Of a stretch of DNA of 39,638 nt, positions 6,344-14,915 are shown in pieces (the stretch's first letter is position 1; every line of letters begins with the position of its first letter). The position numbers and the translations under genes were made by a program. The notes beneath the pieces are model-generated. The model saw only the letters and a program-made list of their open reading frames with translations, made no database searches and was not told the origin of the DNA. Origin of the DNA: Oscillospiraceae bacterium (GTDB taxonomy: Bacteria; Bacillota; Clostridia; Saccharofermentanales; Saccharofermentanaceae); contig CACYRM010000024.1 of the NCBI GenBank assembly GCA_902776845.1, positions 1-39,638 on the forward strand. Reading direction: 5' to 3'.

Positions 6344-7543
6344 TCAGTCATCCTCCGGTCTGGTATCCAGGTGTCCGCCATACCATATGGCACCCATTCC
6401 GACGCCCTGGTTGAACATTTCCATAACCAGCGGATCTTCACCGGCGCAACGGATCCTCACGTCACCGTCGTCTTTTTCGAAAGATCTCTCGAAGATCCAT
6501 ATCTCCTTTGGAGACAACGACTCGATAATGTACGGATTGTGTGTGGAAAAGATGATCTGGCAATAATGGTTCTTCATCGTATACTCGCGCATTTCATCAC
6601 TTAAGACATCTACCATATCGTGGTAGAGATCCTTGTCCGGAGTCTCAATAAAAATGGTGGATCTCGGACTCGCGTCGCGGAGAAGAAGAAGATACAGGAA
6701 AAGCTTATCTGGACTTTCCTTAAGTGCCAGAGGAAGATTCTTTTTGCGTTTCATCGCGGGGATCTTATCTTTGATCTCGGTAACGATACGTTCGTATTCC
6801 TCTTCATCATTCATCTTAATATATTCAAGCACGTTTCCGACATTGGAGCCTGTACTGTTCAGGTGTTTATGTCCGCCCGGAGCACCGCCTTCATAAAAAT
6901 ACGAACTCTGCTCTTCAGAAGAGAAACTGCAGAAAAACCACGAGGATATCTCTTTATATAACAAAACAAAATCCCTGTATCCTGTTATCATTCCGTACAG
7001 GCTCAAAGCCGTGAGATGTTCATCCTCGACACCTATTGCCGTCTTATCAGCGGCATCCTCAAGATTTATGATATAACCTTCCCCGCCCTTCATATCAAGG
7101 ATGGTAAGGGCTTTCTTCTCACCTTCGATATCAACAGCAATCTTGATCTTCTCTTCATCGATAATCGGGCTCATATACTTGCTGGTAACAATTCCGAGTT
7201 CATACTGAATGAACTTGGGCTCGCCCGTCTTTTTATCCTCAAGCTTGAAAAAGACTTTGAACACGGAAGGTCTTGAGATATCGGGCGTCATATTCGCAAA
7301 ACCGGGTCTACCGTAAATGATGGAAGCGCTCGCACAGCCCTGCGTTATACAGTCTTTAAGGAATGCCATACAGCCCATGAAGGATGTCTTTCCTGTATTG
7401 TTGCGTCCGATAAGCGCATTCAGACCGCGAAGCGGATCAGAAGTGTTTCCCGGCTCCTTTTCGGAGATATAATCATCAATAAGGATTCCCGCCTTATCCT
7501 GGTCGAACACATCGAAGTTCCGGATCTCAATTCCGAGGATCAT
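6344..7543 (-). CDS. AAA/ABC-type ATPase, OLD/RloA-like, with altered Walker B
   Basis: This 399-residue ATPase resembles the AAA_15/AAA_21 (SMC/RecF-like) group. It opens with IEIRNFDVF and a Walker A motif GRNNTGKT (46-53) in NALIGRNNTGKTS. The C-terminal half has a Walker B-like strand TIFIETPD (296-303) and a switch histidine His335 in FSTHNPYIIESL. The residue that is normally the catalytic Glu is Thr301, and the signature region (LALKESPDK, 272-280) is degenerate. An AAAGGAGG site precedes the ATG. Upstream is the terminator of the coaD operon, so this gene starts a separate unit with the TOPRIM-like gene and hemW. No clear promoter was found. Confidence 0.75.
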   Translation of the reverse strand: MILGIEIRNFDVFDQDKAGILIDDYISEKEPGNTSDPLRGLNALIGRNNTGKTSFMGCMAFLKDCITQGCASASIIYGRPGFANMTPDISRPSVFKVFFKLEDKKTGEPKFIQYELGIVTSKYMSPIIDEEKIKIAVDIEGEKKALTILDMKGGEGYIINLEDAADKTAIGVEDEHLTALSLYGMITGYRDFVLLYKEISSWFFCSFSSEEQSSYFYEGGAPGGHKHLNSTGSNVGNVLEYIKMNDEEEYERIVTEIKDKIPAMKRKKNLPLALKESPDKLFLYLLLLRDASPRSTIFIETPDKDLYHDMVDVLSDEMREYTMKNHYCQIIFSTHNPYIIESLSPKEIWIFERSFEKDDGDVRIRCAGEDPLVMEMFNQGVGMGAIWYGGHLDTRPEDD

Positions 7544-7623
7544 GATATAACACCTCCTTTGATACTAACCAAATGCATCTTCTAATATTTTACGCCATAT
7601 AATGCGGTTTAGCTTAATGTAAT

Positions 7624-7654
7624 TAAAAAGAAAAGGCCGCAGATGTTTGCGGCC
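7624..7654 (-). terminator. Intrinsic terminator ending the ftsZ-to-coaD gene run
   Basis: On the minus strand GGCCGCA (7648-7654) pairs with TGCGGCC (7635-7641) around a 6-nt loop and is followed by TTTTCTTTTT. The stem is GC-rich and perfect. It lies 28 nt after the stop of the coiled-coil gene. Confidence 0.9.
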
Positions 7655-7681
7655 GTATTAACGCTTAATTATATATGATCC

Positions 7682-8176
7682 TCAATCGGTCTCTTCAAGT
7701 GTTGAATTGATCTCGGAAAGGTTTGTCTGGATCTTGGCGATGTTATCGGAAAGTGTCTCATTAACATTTTCAAGGAGAGACTTAACATAGATGTGGGCAT
7801 TTCTTCTGAGCTCTTCTGCCTGGGCCTCGGCATTGGCAATGATCTGGGCAGCTTCTTCCCTTGCGCCTCTGGTGATCTCGTGATCGTTGACCTTCATGGC
7901 ATACATGCGGTTGGCGTCATCAATGATCTTCTTATTCTTCTCTCTTGCGGTACTGATGATGTCCTGTGCCCTTGCAACAATATCATTCGACTGGGCAACG
8001 GAAGCCGGAAGGTTATTCTTAAGGATCTGAAGTGAATTGATAGTCTCTGTTCTCTCGATAGAGCACTTATCCGAGAAAGGAACACTTGATGCATCCTTTA
8101 CCATATCGATAAGATAATCGATATGTTTGATTGCGTCATAACGCTGTCCGCCCTGATTGAAATTGCTGTTCTCCAT
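7682..8176 (-). CDS. Coiled-coil protein of unknown function, encoded after coaD
   Basis: This 164-residue protein has no signal peptide or membrane segment. Its middle (about residues 60-125) is rich in Ala, Glu, Arg and Ile (REEAAQIIANAEAQAEELRR) and should form a long coiled coil resembling DivIVA or the b/H subunits of rotary ATPases, a likeness that often gives misleading annotations. The N-terminal segment (YDAIKHIDYLIDMVKDA) recurs in Firmicute proteins of this kind. It starts 2 nt after coaD with a GGAAGGAAA site inside the coaD end and is the last gene before a strong terminator. The function is unknown, and a scaffold or envelope role is only a guess. Confidence 0.75.
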   Translation of the reverse strand: MENSNFNQGGQRYDAIKHIDYLIDMVKDASSVPFSDKCSIERTETINSLQILKNNLPASVAQSNDIVARAQDIISTAREKNKKIIDDANRMYAMKVNDHEITRGAREEAAQIIANAEAQAEELRRNAHIYVKSLLENVNETLSDNIAKIQTNLSEINSTLEETD

Positions 8177-8178
8177 TA

Positions 8179-8673
8179 TTATTTCCTTCCTTTCAAAAGT
8201 TTTTCCTTAACTAAATCCAATATCTCAGCCGGAACCATCTTTGATATGTCTCCGCCGTATGAGCCGACTTCCTTCACCATAGATGAACTTATAAGTGACA
8301 GATCATCTCTGCAGGGCAGAAGGACCGCATCATATCCGGAGAAAAGAAGACGGTTGGCAAGCGCATGTTCAGATTCATATCTGAAATCAGACTCTGACCG
8401 TATTCCTCTTACTGAAGCGCAGCAGCCGAGATCCTGATAAAGATCGACCAAAAGACCTCCCCATGCCATTACCTCAACATTATCAAGCTGATCATTCTCC
8501 AAAGAACGTTTTATAAGTTCCACTCTTTCTTCAGGCGTAAACATCGGAGTCTTGGCAGCATTCTCCATAACTGCGATGACAAGCTTATCACAGAGCCTTG
8601 AAGCCCTTCTCGCAATGTCCCTGTGTCCCCTAGTAAAAGGATCAAATGTACCGGGAAAGAGCATTACTTTCAA
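8179..8673 (-). CDS. coaD: Phosphopantetheine adenylyltransferase CoaD
   Basis: This 164-residue nucleotidyltransferase makes dephospho-CoA from 4'-phosphopantetheine and ATP, the fourth step of CoA synthesis. Visible motifs are PGTFDPFTRGH (the TxGH ATP site), VRGIRSESDFRYE and ISSSMVKE, all in the expected places. The start is a TTG at 8671-8673, supported by GGAGG 8 nt upstream. The next ATG (8662-8664) would be 17 nt from that site and would shorten the first strand. The gene follows rsmD with an 18-nt gap, a frequent bacterial pairing (rsmD-coaD). Confidence 0.95.
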   Translation of the reverse strand: MKVMLFPGTFDPFTRGHRDIARRASRLCDKLVIAVMENAAKTPMFTPEERVELIKRSLENDQLDNVEVMAWGGLLVDLYQDLGCCASVRGIRSESDFRYESEHALANRLLFSGYDAVLLPCRDDLSLISSSMVKEVGSYGGDISKMVPAEILDLVKEKLLKGRK

Positions 8674-8691
8674 ACCGACACCCTCCGAATT

Positions 8692-9255
8692 TTATTCCTT
8701 AAAAAATGTTATCACTGTAATCCCGTAACTACAAGAACGAACACGTCTTAAGCCGTTAAGTTCCTCCGGCGGTTCATAGTCCCTGTCATGTTCCAGGATG
8801 AGCATTCCGCCATTTGCGAGCAAACCGTATTCGCTGATCAGCTTTGTTTCTTCCTCAAGTCTCAAAGCGGCATCTTTGTAAGGCGGATCCATAAATATAA
8901 TATCAAATTTCTCACCGTCTTTCCCCAGCAGTTCAAGCACCTGTGCAGCATTCATCTTATAAAAACGGATCTCGTCGGAACCGTCGAGCCTTACCTTGCT
9001 TATGTTCCTCGATATAATACCTGCCGCCTGTCCGCTCTTATCGACCAGCGTTGCCCGCTTTGCTCCCCTGCTGAGAGCTTCGATGCCTATCTGTCCCGAG
9101 CCTGAGTAAAGATCAAGAAATTCGGCATCAGGAACATCCGTCTGTATTATCGAGAACAGAGCCTCCTTAACCTTATCGGTGGTAGGTCTTGTCCTGTCTC
9201 CTTCAGGCGCCTGCAATATCGTTCCTCTGAACCTTCCCGTTACTACTCTCGGCAT
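8692..9255 (-). CDS. rsmD: 16S rRNA (guanine966-N2)-methyltransferase RsmD
   Basis: This 187-residue Rossmann methyltransferase has the SAM-binding motif DLYSGSGQIGIEALSRGA (48-65) and the catalytic DPPY (123-126) of N2-guanine/N6-adenine methyltransferases. The N-terminal segment RVVTGRFRG and TRPTTDKVKEALF are typical of RsmD. It should modify G966 of 16S rRNA during 30S assembly. The ATG overlaps the recG stop (TGATG), indicating coupled translation. Confidence 0.95.
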   Translation of the reverse strand: MPRVVTGRFRGTILQAPEGDRTRPTTDKVKEALFSIIQTDVPDAEFLDLYSGSGQIGIEALSRGAKRATLVDKSGQAAGIISRNISKVRLDGSDEIRFYKMNAAQVLELLGKDGEKFDIIFMDPPYKDAALRLEEETKLISEYGLLANGGMLILEHDRDYEPPEELNGLRRVRSCSYGITVITFFKE

Positions 9256-11432
9256 CAGATCTGCTCCATCTTTCTGGCGAACCTCAGTTCGAACATTTTC
9301 TTTATCGCATCATTAAGGCGGTCCGCTTCTTCACCGCCCTCTTCTATTATCCTGTTGACAGCCTCAGTGGCTTCCGTGGCTATCTTCATATCAGTATACA
9401 GGTTTGCTGCCCTTAATGTCGGTATGCCGTGCTGTCTTGTTCCGTAAAAATCTCCGGGACCCCTTAATTCCAGGTCTTTCTCGGCCAGCTCAAATCCGTC
9501 AGAAGACTCACACATCATCTTCATGCGCGAAAGAGCCAGTTCCGATCTGGATTCCGATACCAGAAGGCAGAAAGATTTTTTATCTCCTCTTCCGATCCTT
9601 CCTCTTAACTGGTGAAGTGTTGACAGACCGAACCTGTCCGCATCCATGATGATCATTACATTGGCATTAGGATTATCGACACCTACTTCTATTACTGTCG
9701 TGGAGATCAGTATCCTGATATCACCCGAAATAAACTTTTCCATTGTATCGAGCTTGTCCTTTTCCTTCATGGAACCGTAAAGAACGGCACTCGGATATTT
9801 TGAAAGATTACTCATTGAATCCACGATCTTTTTCATCTCGAAAACACTGGTTACGGAACTGTCGTCTGTAACAGGATCTCCTACCATGTTATCGGCGCCT
9901 GCTTCAGCCTCATCAGTATCGATCTTGGCACAGACAATATAGACCTGCTCACCGGCATCAAGCTTAATGCTCATCATCTCTTCTATCGCCTTGCTCTTCT
10001 TCGAATTGACAAACCATGTCGTGATCTCCTGCCGTCCTTTCGGCTTCTGTCTGATCACGGATGTCGCCATGTCTCCGTATATCACCATGGCAAGGGTTCT
10101 CGGGATCGGTGTGGCTGTCATTACAAGATTATGAACGCTCTTAACCGTTCCGTCTTTCAGGGTATCCTTAAACAGCAGTTTTTCTCTTTGCTTAACACCG
10201 AAACGGTGCTGCTCATCCGCAATAACAAGAGCAAGATCATTGAACTTTATGTCATCGGTAAGAAGCGCATGCGTACCGATGATCACTCTTGCACTTCCGT
10301 CTTCTATCTTCTCTTTTATATCTGCTTTCTCCGAGGCTTTAGTCTTTCCGAGAAGAAGTACCGGCTCCATGCCGCTGTTTCTCATAAGATTTGAGATCGT
10401 CTTATAATGCTGGGTTGCAAGAACCGAGGTCGGTGCCAAAAGAACTGCCTGCTTTCCCATCAATGCGGTTATCAGCATTGAGAGTGCCGCCACCATAGTC
10501 TTTCCAGAGCCTACATCACCCTGGATCAGCCTGTTCATTGGAGTTGTGGACATAAGATCCGTCTGAACATCGCGGAAAGCCGCTGCCTGATCCTCCGTGA
10601 GCGCAAATCCGAGATTGCTCTTTATTACTTTCCATCTGTTTCTGGAATCAATGCCGATACCGTCCTGACCTGAAGGAATAACCTGCTCAGCGATCTCCTT
10701 AACACCATGACCGGAACTGTACAGCTTCATTCCGATCCCCAAAAGGATCAGTTCCTCATACGCAAGCTGTTCCCTTGCTCTGCGTGCCTCATCAAGAGAA
10801 GAAGGGAAATGAGCCATCTCATAAGCCTGTTTTGGCGGAACGAATCCCTTTTGCTCAGCTATGCTTACCGGAATGCATGACAGCAATTCGTCGCCGCAGA
10901 GCTTTAATGCCGTCCTGACCCACTTGGAAATATTATTTGAAGTAAGACCTGAGGTAAGATGGTAGACCGGTCTTACAAGCGCGCTGTCTTCTATTTTTTC
11001 CGCTTTCTCGATATAAGGATTGACCATCTGCATCTGACCGTTAAACAGCGTAACGGAACCGTGCACAAAACAATCGTCACCCAAAGCGAATTTTCCAGAC
11101 AGATAAGGGGAATTAAAAAAAGTAAGCTTTATCCTTCCGGTACCGTCACTTACAAAAAAGCTTAAAGGCTTCTTCCTGCTCGTAACATTAACTGAAGGAT
11201 TGGTGGAGACTGTGCCTCTGAAGGACAGATCATAACCGGCATTGTCGGCAAAGCGGTCAGCCATGTCAAAAGAAGAGATCGTTCCGACATTCGACCAGTC
11301 GTCATAGCGCCAGGGAATAAACGAGATAAGATCATATACCGTATATATGTCGAGCCTGGCAAGTTTCTCCTCAGCAGAAGGACCGATACCGTACAGATCG
11401 GTAACAGGGCTGGACAAATGTATTGCAGCCAT
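9255..11432 (-). CDS. recG: ATP-dependent DNA helicase RecG
   Basis: This 725-residue protein regresses stalled replication forks and resolves branched DNA. An N-terminal wedge/OB region (about 1-150) precedes the helicase domains. Walker A is QGDVGSGKT (304-312), Walker B is DEQH (406-409), motif III is MTATPIPRT and motif VI is QLRGRIGRGDKKSFCLL. It is somewhat longer than the usual 680-695 residues, with extra acidic sequence in the C-terminal helicase lobe (after VCAKIDTDEAEAG). An AAGGAGG site sits inside the end of nth and gives the ATG start. Four nt separate it from nth. Confidence 0.96.
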   Translation of the reverse strand: MAAIHLSSPVTDLYGIGPSAEEKLARLDIYTVYDLISFIPWRYDDWSNVGTISSFDMADRFADNAGYDLSFRGTVSTNPSVNVTSRKKPLSFFVSDGTGRIKLTFFNSPYLSGKFALGDDCFVHGSVTLFNGQMQMVNPYIEKAEKIEDSALVRPVYHLTSGLTSNNISKWVRTALKLCGDELLSCIPVSIAEQKGFVPPKQAYEMAHFPSSLDEARRAREQLAYEELILLGIGMKLYSSGHGVKEIAEQVIPSGQDGIGIDSRNRWKVIKSNLGFALTEDQAAAFRDVQTDLMSTTPMNRLIQGDVGSGKTMVAALSMLITALMGKQAVLLAPTSVLATQHYKTISNLMRNSGMEPVLLLGKTKASEKADIKEKIEDGSARVIIGTHALLTDDIKFNDLALVIADEQHRFGVKQREKLLFKDTLKDGTVKSVHNLVMTATPIPRTLAMVIYGDMATSVIRQKPKGRQEITTWFVNSKKSKAIEEMMSIKLDAGEQVYIVCAKIDTDEAEAGADNMVGDPVTDDSSVTSVFEMKKIVDSMSNLSKYPSAVLYGSMKEKDKLDTMEKFISGDIRILISTTVIEVGVDNPNANVMIIMDADRFGLSTLHQLRGRIGRGDKKSFCLLVSESRSELALSRMKMMCESSDGFELAEKDLELRGPGDFYGTRQHGIPTLRAANLYTDMKIATEATEAVNRIIEEGGEEADRLNDAIKKMFELRFARKMEQI

Positions 11433-11436
11433 TACG

Positions 11437-12084
11437 TTAAATCCTCCTTCTGCAGAAAGATGCGAGCGGACATTCCCCGCACTTCGGGGATTTGGCCGTG
11501 CAGTACTTCCTTCCGAGATCGACTGAAAGATGTCCTATACTGATCCACTGTTCTTCAGGAAATACCTTCATTATGTCCTGCTCAACTTTGGCAGGATCAT
11601 CGCTGTCTGTTATTCCTGTCCGCTTCATCACGCGTTTGCAGTGCGTGTCGACAACAACCGCAGGTGTTCCGTATATCTCTCCGACTATGAGGTTGGCGAT
11701 CTTCCTTCCGATACCGGGAACTTCCATAAGAAGTTCCACATCATTAGGAACGCGGCCGCCCCATTCTTCAGTCATCTTCTTCGCAAATGTCATTACGGAT
11801 CTGGTCTTGGAAGCTGTCAGGCCGCAAGGCTTGATGATACCTGCGATCACTTCGGGATCCTCATCCGCGATGGACTTCATATCAGGATATCTTACGAAAA
11901 GATCCGCTGCAGTTATATTAACCCTTTTGTCGGTGCATTGTGCGGACAATATTCCCCTGATGGCAAGGTTTTGCGGACAATCGTAATCCAGTGAACAAGT
12001 GCTGTCAGGGAATTCAGTTGACAGGGCGTTATATATCTGCTTTGCCAGAGTCTTATTTTTCGAGTTATAACTGCCCAAGATCAC
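11437..12084 (-). CDS. nth: Endonuclease III (DNA glycosylase/AP lyase)
   Basis: This 215-residue base-excision repair enzyme removes oxidised pyrimidines. It has the helix-hairpin-helix EVPGIGRKIAN with catalytic Lys128, the catalytic Asp146 in VVVDTHCKR, and a complete [4Fe-4S] motif at Cys195-x6-Cys202-x2-Cys205-x5-Cys211. The start is a GTG at 12082-12084 that overlaps the TGA of the histidine kinase gene (GTGA). It forms a repair pair with recG downstream. Confidence 0.95.
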   Translation of the reverse strand: MILGSYNSKNKTLAKQIYNALSTEFPDSTCSLDYDCPQNLAIRGILSAQCTDKRVNITAADLFVRYPDMKSIADEDPEVIAGIIKPCGLTASKTRSVMTFAKKMTEEWGGRVPNDVELLMEVPGIGRKIANLIVGEIYGTPAVVVDTHCKRVMKRTGITDSDDPAKVEQDIMKVFPEEQWISIGHLSVDLGRKYCTAKSPKCGECPLASFCRRRI

Positions 12085-13634
12085 TGCTCCTGCTTCTCAG
12101 GCGGATAAGGGAACGAGAAAACGAATTTAGCGCCGCCCAGTTCTCTGCCCTCATCGCAAATGATCGTCTGTCCGTGACCTGCAAGGATCTGCTTGCAGAT
12201 ATAAAGTCCCAGACCGAAGCCCTCAGACTTTCTCGAGGGATCTGCCTGGTAGAAACTCTCAAATATTCTCTGTCTTTTCGACTCCTCTACGCCCGCGCCG
12301 GAATCCTCAACCGATATGAAAACTTTTCTCGCCTTCATACTGGTTTCAGTGGATATTTTTATCTCACCGTTCATAGGCGTGAACTTGATGGCATTTGTAA
12401 TAATATTGATTATTACCCTGCAGAGCTGCTGTGCTTCACCGTAGACCATAATGCCCGGTCCGGGATCCAGTGACTTTATTACTCTGATCTGCTTGTCCGT
12501 AAGCTGTGCTTCAAGATTATCAACGATATCATTGATCATATCGTTGATATTGAACTCCTCCATCATATCAGGATCAGGATGCGACAGAGATGAGGCTTCG
12601 GTCATCTGTGTAACAAGCGTTCTGATCCTGTCAGTCTGCTGCTTGATCAGTTCAAGGTAATGAGACTTCTTATCTTCGGGAATGGTACCGTCGAGCATAG
12701 CGGTAACAAATCCGTTTATAGATGTAAGCGGGGTCCTGATGTCATGTGCAATGGACGATATGAACATCTCTCTGTCGTGTTCCTGGTTCTCCAGGGATTC
12801 GATCATCTTGTTGACTGTCCGGCCCATCTCCGTAAACTCCGAAGAAACAGACAGAGTCGTATAGTCATTCGGATCCGAATACTTCGGACTTACCCTGACT
12901 GAATAGTCTCCTTCGGCAACCTTGGCTATTGCCTGCGAGATATCCTTTACCGGCTTAAGGCTGAAATAGACAAACACAACATAGAGAACTATCGCAATGA
13001 TCATAGCGACCATCGAAGGTATCAGTATGATGTTTACATACTCCACCTTAGTCTCCTTTGTATCCTCGCTGTTGCTTACGATACAAAAGTACGGAGTGCC
13101 CGATATCTTGACGCAGTTAATGGAAACCACTCTTCCGGTATTATGCGATCCGGTCCTTGCAAAACCGTCAACATCAGCCTGTTCCAGGAGTTCAAGAACA
13201 TTCTGCTGGGATATAAGCATCGGACCGTTCTCTGTAGTCAGAAGGTTGTCTGACACATCCATAACATAGGAATTGCGGCTGTAGACCTTTCCCTGCCTGT
13301 CAGTGATATATACGGAGCCGTTTGAGCGGTATGTCTGTGAATTGACGAATTTATCTATTATCCTTGAATTCTTGAAATTATCTGTTCCGTCGTCATTTAT
13401 CGTATATTCAAACGGAATGCTCTGAAGAGAGGTTATGGATGTGATATCGGAAGCCAGATCATTTGCTGCAGACCTGGTCTCAGATTCAACTTCAACAATG
13501 AGATTGTTATACATATTCTCATACGAAAGGAACAGCAGGACCGCAAAAACGATCAATGTTGTCAGTACGAGAAATGTTATGAGAAAAACGGCAAAGCCCG
13601 CCGATATCTGCTTACCGTCAGCTCTCGGCGCCAT
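12081..13634 (-). CDS. Two-component sensor histidine kinase with extracytoplasmic sensor and HAMP
   Basis: This 517-residue protein has a membrane segment at 14-36, an extracytoplasmic region of about 165 residues, a second membrane segment at 202-224 and a HAMP linker. The HisKA domain holds the phospho-accepting His297 (SSIAHDIRTPLTSI). The HATPase domain shows its N box (INIITNAIKF), G1 box (EDSGAGV) and G2 box (GFGLGLYICK). The outer region resembles Cache/PAS-type sensors (SVYITDRQGKVYSRN), but no ligand can be named. It lies 7 nt after its cognate response regulator and overlaps nth by 4 nt. Its position between nrdR and repair genes in a division operon suggests an envelope or stress signal, which is inference. 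Confidence 0.92.
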   Translation of the reverse strand: MAPRADGKQISAGFAVFLITFLVLTTLIVFAVLLFLSYENMYNNLIVEVESETRSAANDLASDITSITSLQSIPFEYTINDDGTDNFKNSRIIDKFVNSQTYRSNGSVYITDRQGKVYSRNSYVMDVSDNLLTTENGPMLISQQNVLELLEQADVDGFARTGSHNTGRVVSINCVKISGTPYFCIVSNSEDTKETKVEYVNIILIPSMVAMIIAIVLYVVFVYFSLKPVKDISQAIAKVAEGDYSVRVSPKYSDPNDYTTLSVSSEFTEMGRTVNKMIESLENQEHDREMFISSIAHDIRTPLTSINGFVTAMLDGTIPEDKKSHYLELIKQQTDRIRTLVTQMTEASSLSHPDPDMMEEFNINDMINDIVDNLEAQLTDKQIRVIKSLDPGPGIMVYGEAQQLCRVIINIITNAIKFTPMNGEIKISTETSMKARKVFISVEDSGAGVEESKRQRIFESFYQADPSRKSEGFGLGLYICKQILAGHGQTIICDEGRELGGAKFVFSFPYPPEKQEQ

Positions 13635-13641
13635 TAACTAC

Positions 13642-14361
13642 TTACCTCGTCTCGAATTTATAACCCTTGCTCCAGACTGTCTTAATGCTCCAGTTCTGTT
13701 CCCTGTCGGGATTCTCGATCTTCTCTCTGATACGCTTGATATGGACATCAACAGTACGTGATTCTCCGTAAAAATCGTAACCCCAGACATTCTCCAAGAG
13801 CTGCTCTCTGGTAAATACCCTGTTCGGATTGGAAGCAAGGAAAAACAGAAGTTCAAGTTCCTTGGGCGGCATGTAGATCTCATTGCCGTCAACACTTACA
13901 ACGTAACGGATCTTATCAACGGAAAAACCGGGATAAGTAATGACATCGGTCGAACCGTCTTTACTCTCGGAAGCGGCAGGTGCTGCGTCACGCTTGTCAG
14001 TACGTCTTAAGACAGCCTTAACTCTTGCAAGGACCTCCTTAGGTTCAAACGGCTTGGGAATATAGTCATCGGCACCGAGTTCCAGTCCGACGATCTTATC
14101 CAGCGTATCTGTCCTTGCCGTCAGCATAATGATCGGACAATCAGATGTCTTTCTGATCTCACGGCAGATATCGTTACCGTCCATACCCGGAAGCATAAGA
14201 TCCAGGATCACAATGTCAGGTGCAAAACTGTGGAAAGCCGGAACGGCTTTGTCACCCTGCATGCAAGAGGAAACCTGATATCCCTCTTTCTCAAAATAGA
14301 GTTTAAGAACTTCAATGATGCCCGGATCATCGTCAACGAGCAAAACCTTGTTAGCAGCCAT
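13642..14361 (-). CDS. OmpR/PhoB-family response regulator
   Basis: The protein has 239 residues. The receiver domain carries the acidic pocket LVDDDPG, phospho-acceptor Asp54 (VILDLMLPG), switch Thr81 and Lys103 (YIPKPF). A linker of about 30 residues leads to a winged-helix DNA-binding domain (PPKELELLFFLASNPNRVF, YGESRTVDVHIKRIREKI). It should bind promoters when phosphorylated by the adjacent kinase. The ribosome site is GGGGTGAT. The 63-nt gap before it contains a small inverted repeat, GTTTGT...ACAAAC, but no convincing promoter, so it is probably read from ftsZ-nrdR. Confidence 0.95.
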   Translation of the reverse strand: MAANKVLLVDDDPGIIEVLKLYFEKEGYQVSSCMQGDKAVPAFHSFAPDIVILDLMLPGMDGNDICREIRKTSDCPIIMLTARTDTLDKIVGLELGADDYIPKPFEPKEVLARVKAVLRRTDKRDAAPAASESKDGSTDVITYPGFSVDKIRYVVSVDGNEIYMPPKELELLFFLASNPNRVFTREQLLENVWGYDFYGESRTVDVHIKRIREKIENPDREQNWSIKTVWSKGYKFETR

Positions 14362-14424
14362 AAGATCACCCCTGCTCTATAACTTCTTAGGTTTTCCTGT
14401 TTGTAACCTGAGTCACAAACCTTT

Positions 14425-14898
14425 TTATCCTTCGCCTTCAGCACCGCTTCCGACGTCGAAATTGTTGATCTCGGCAGTATAAGAATCCAGATCAGTGAAA
14501 TTCTTATATACCGATGCGAAGCGGACATAAGACACACGGTCTATATCCATCAGCTTCGACATAATAAACTCGCCTATCTCTGACGAGGTTATCTCTTTAT
14601 TAAATCTCCCGTCAACCAAATGGGTAATGTCAGAACAGATATTCTCTTTGACCTGTTGTGACACACCGCGTTTCTGACAGGCAACGTCCAGACTTCTCAA
14701 TATCTTGTCCGGATCATAGGGTTGCTTGGACCCGTCCTTCTTTACGACCATCGGCTTTAAGCCTTCTATCTTCTCGATGGTGGAGAATCTGGCTCCGCAA
14801 ACAAGGCAAACACGTCTTCTTCTGACAGCAAAACCGTCATCCGTCGGTCTTGAATCCAGGACCTTGTCATCGTTCTCGCCGCATTTGGGACAGATCAC
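14425..14898 (-). CDS. nrdR: Transcriptional repressor NrdR
   Basis: This 157-residue protein represses ribonucleotide reductase genes in response to ATP/dATP. The N-terminal zinc ribbon uses Cys3, Cys6, Cys31 and Cys34 (ICPKCGEND...CLVCGARF), and an ATP-cone domain fills about residues 49-139. The start is a GTG at 14896-14898 with GAGGAG 7 nt upstream. It follows ftsZ after a 17-nt gap, so it links nucleotide supply with division. Confidence 0.95.
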   Translation of the reverse strand: MICPKCGENDDKVLDSRPTDDGFAVRRRRVCLVCGARFSTIEKIEGLKPMVVKKDGSKQPYDPDKILRSLDVACQKRGVSQQVKENICSDITHLVDGRFNKEITSSEIGEFIMSKLMDIDRVSYVRFASVYKNFTDLDSYTAEINNFDVGSGAEGEG

Positions 14899-14915
14899 GC
14901 AACTACTCCTCTAAA

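Noticed and set aside
7544-7620. Promoter for the ATPase/TOPRIM/hemW unit
   Set aside because: TAAAAT and TATATG boxes occur on the minus strand, but none has a convincing -35 partner at 16-18 nt, so no promoter is listed.
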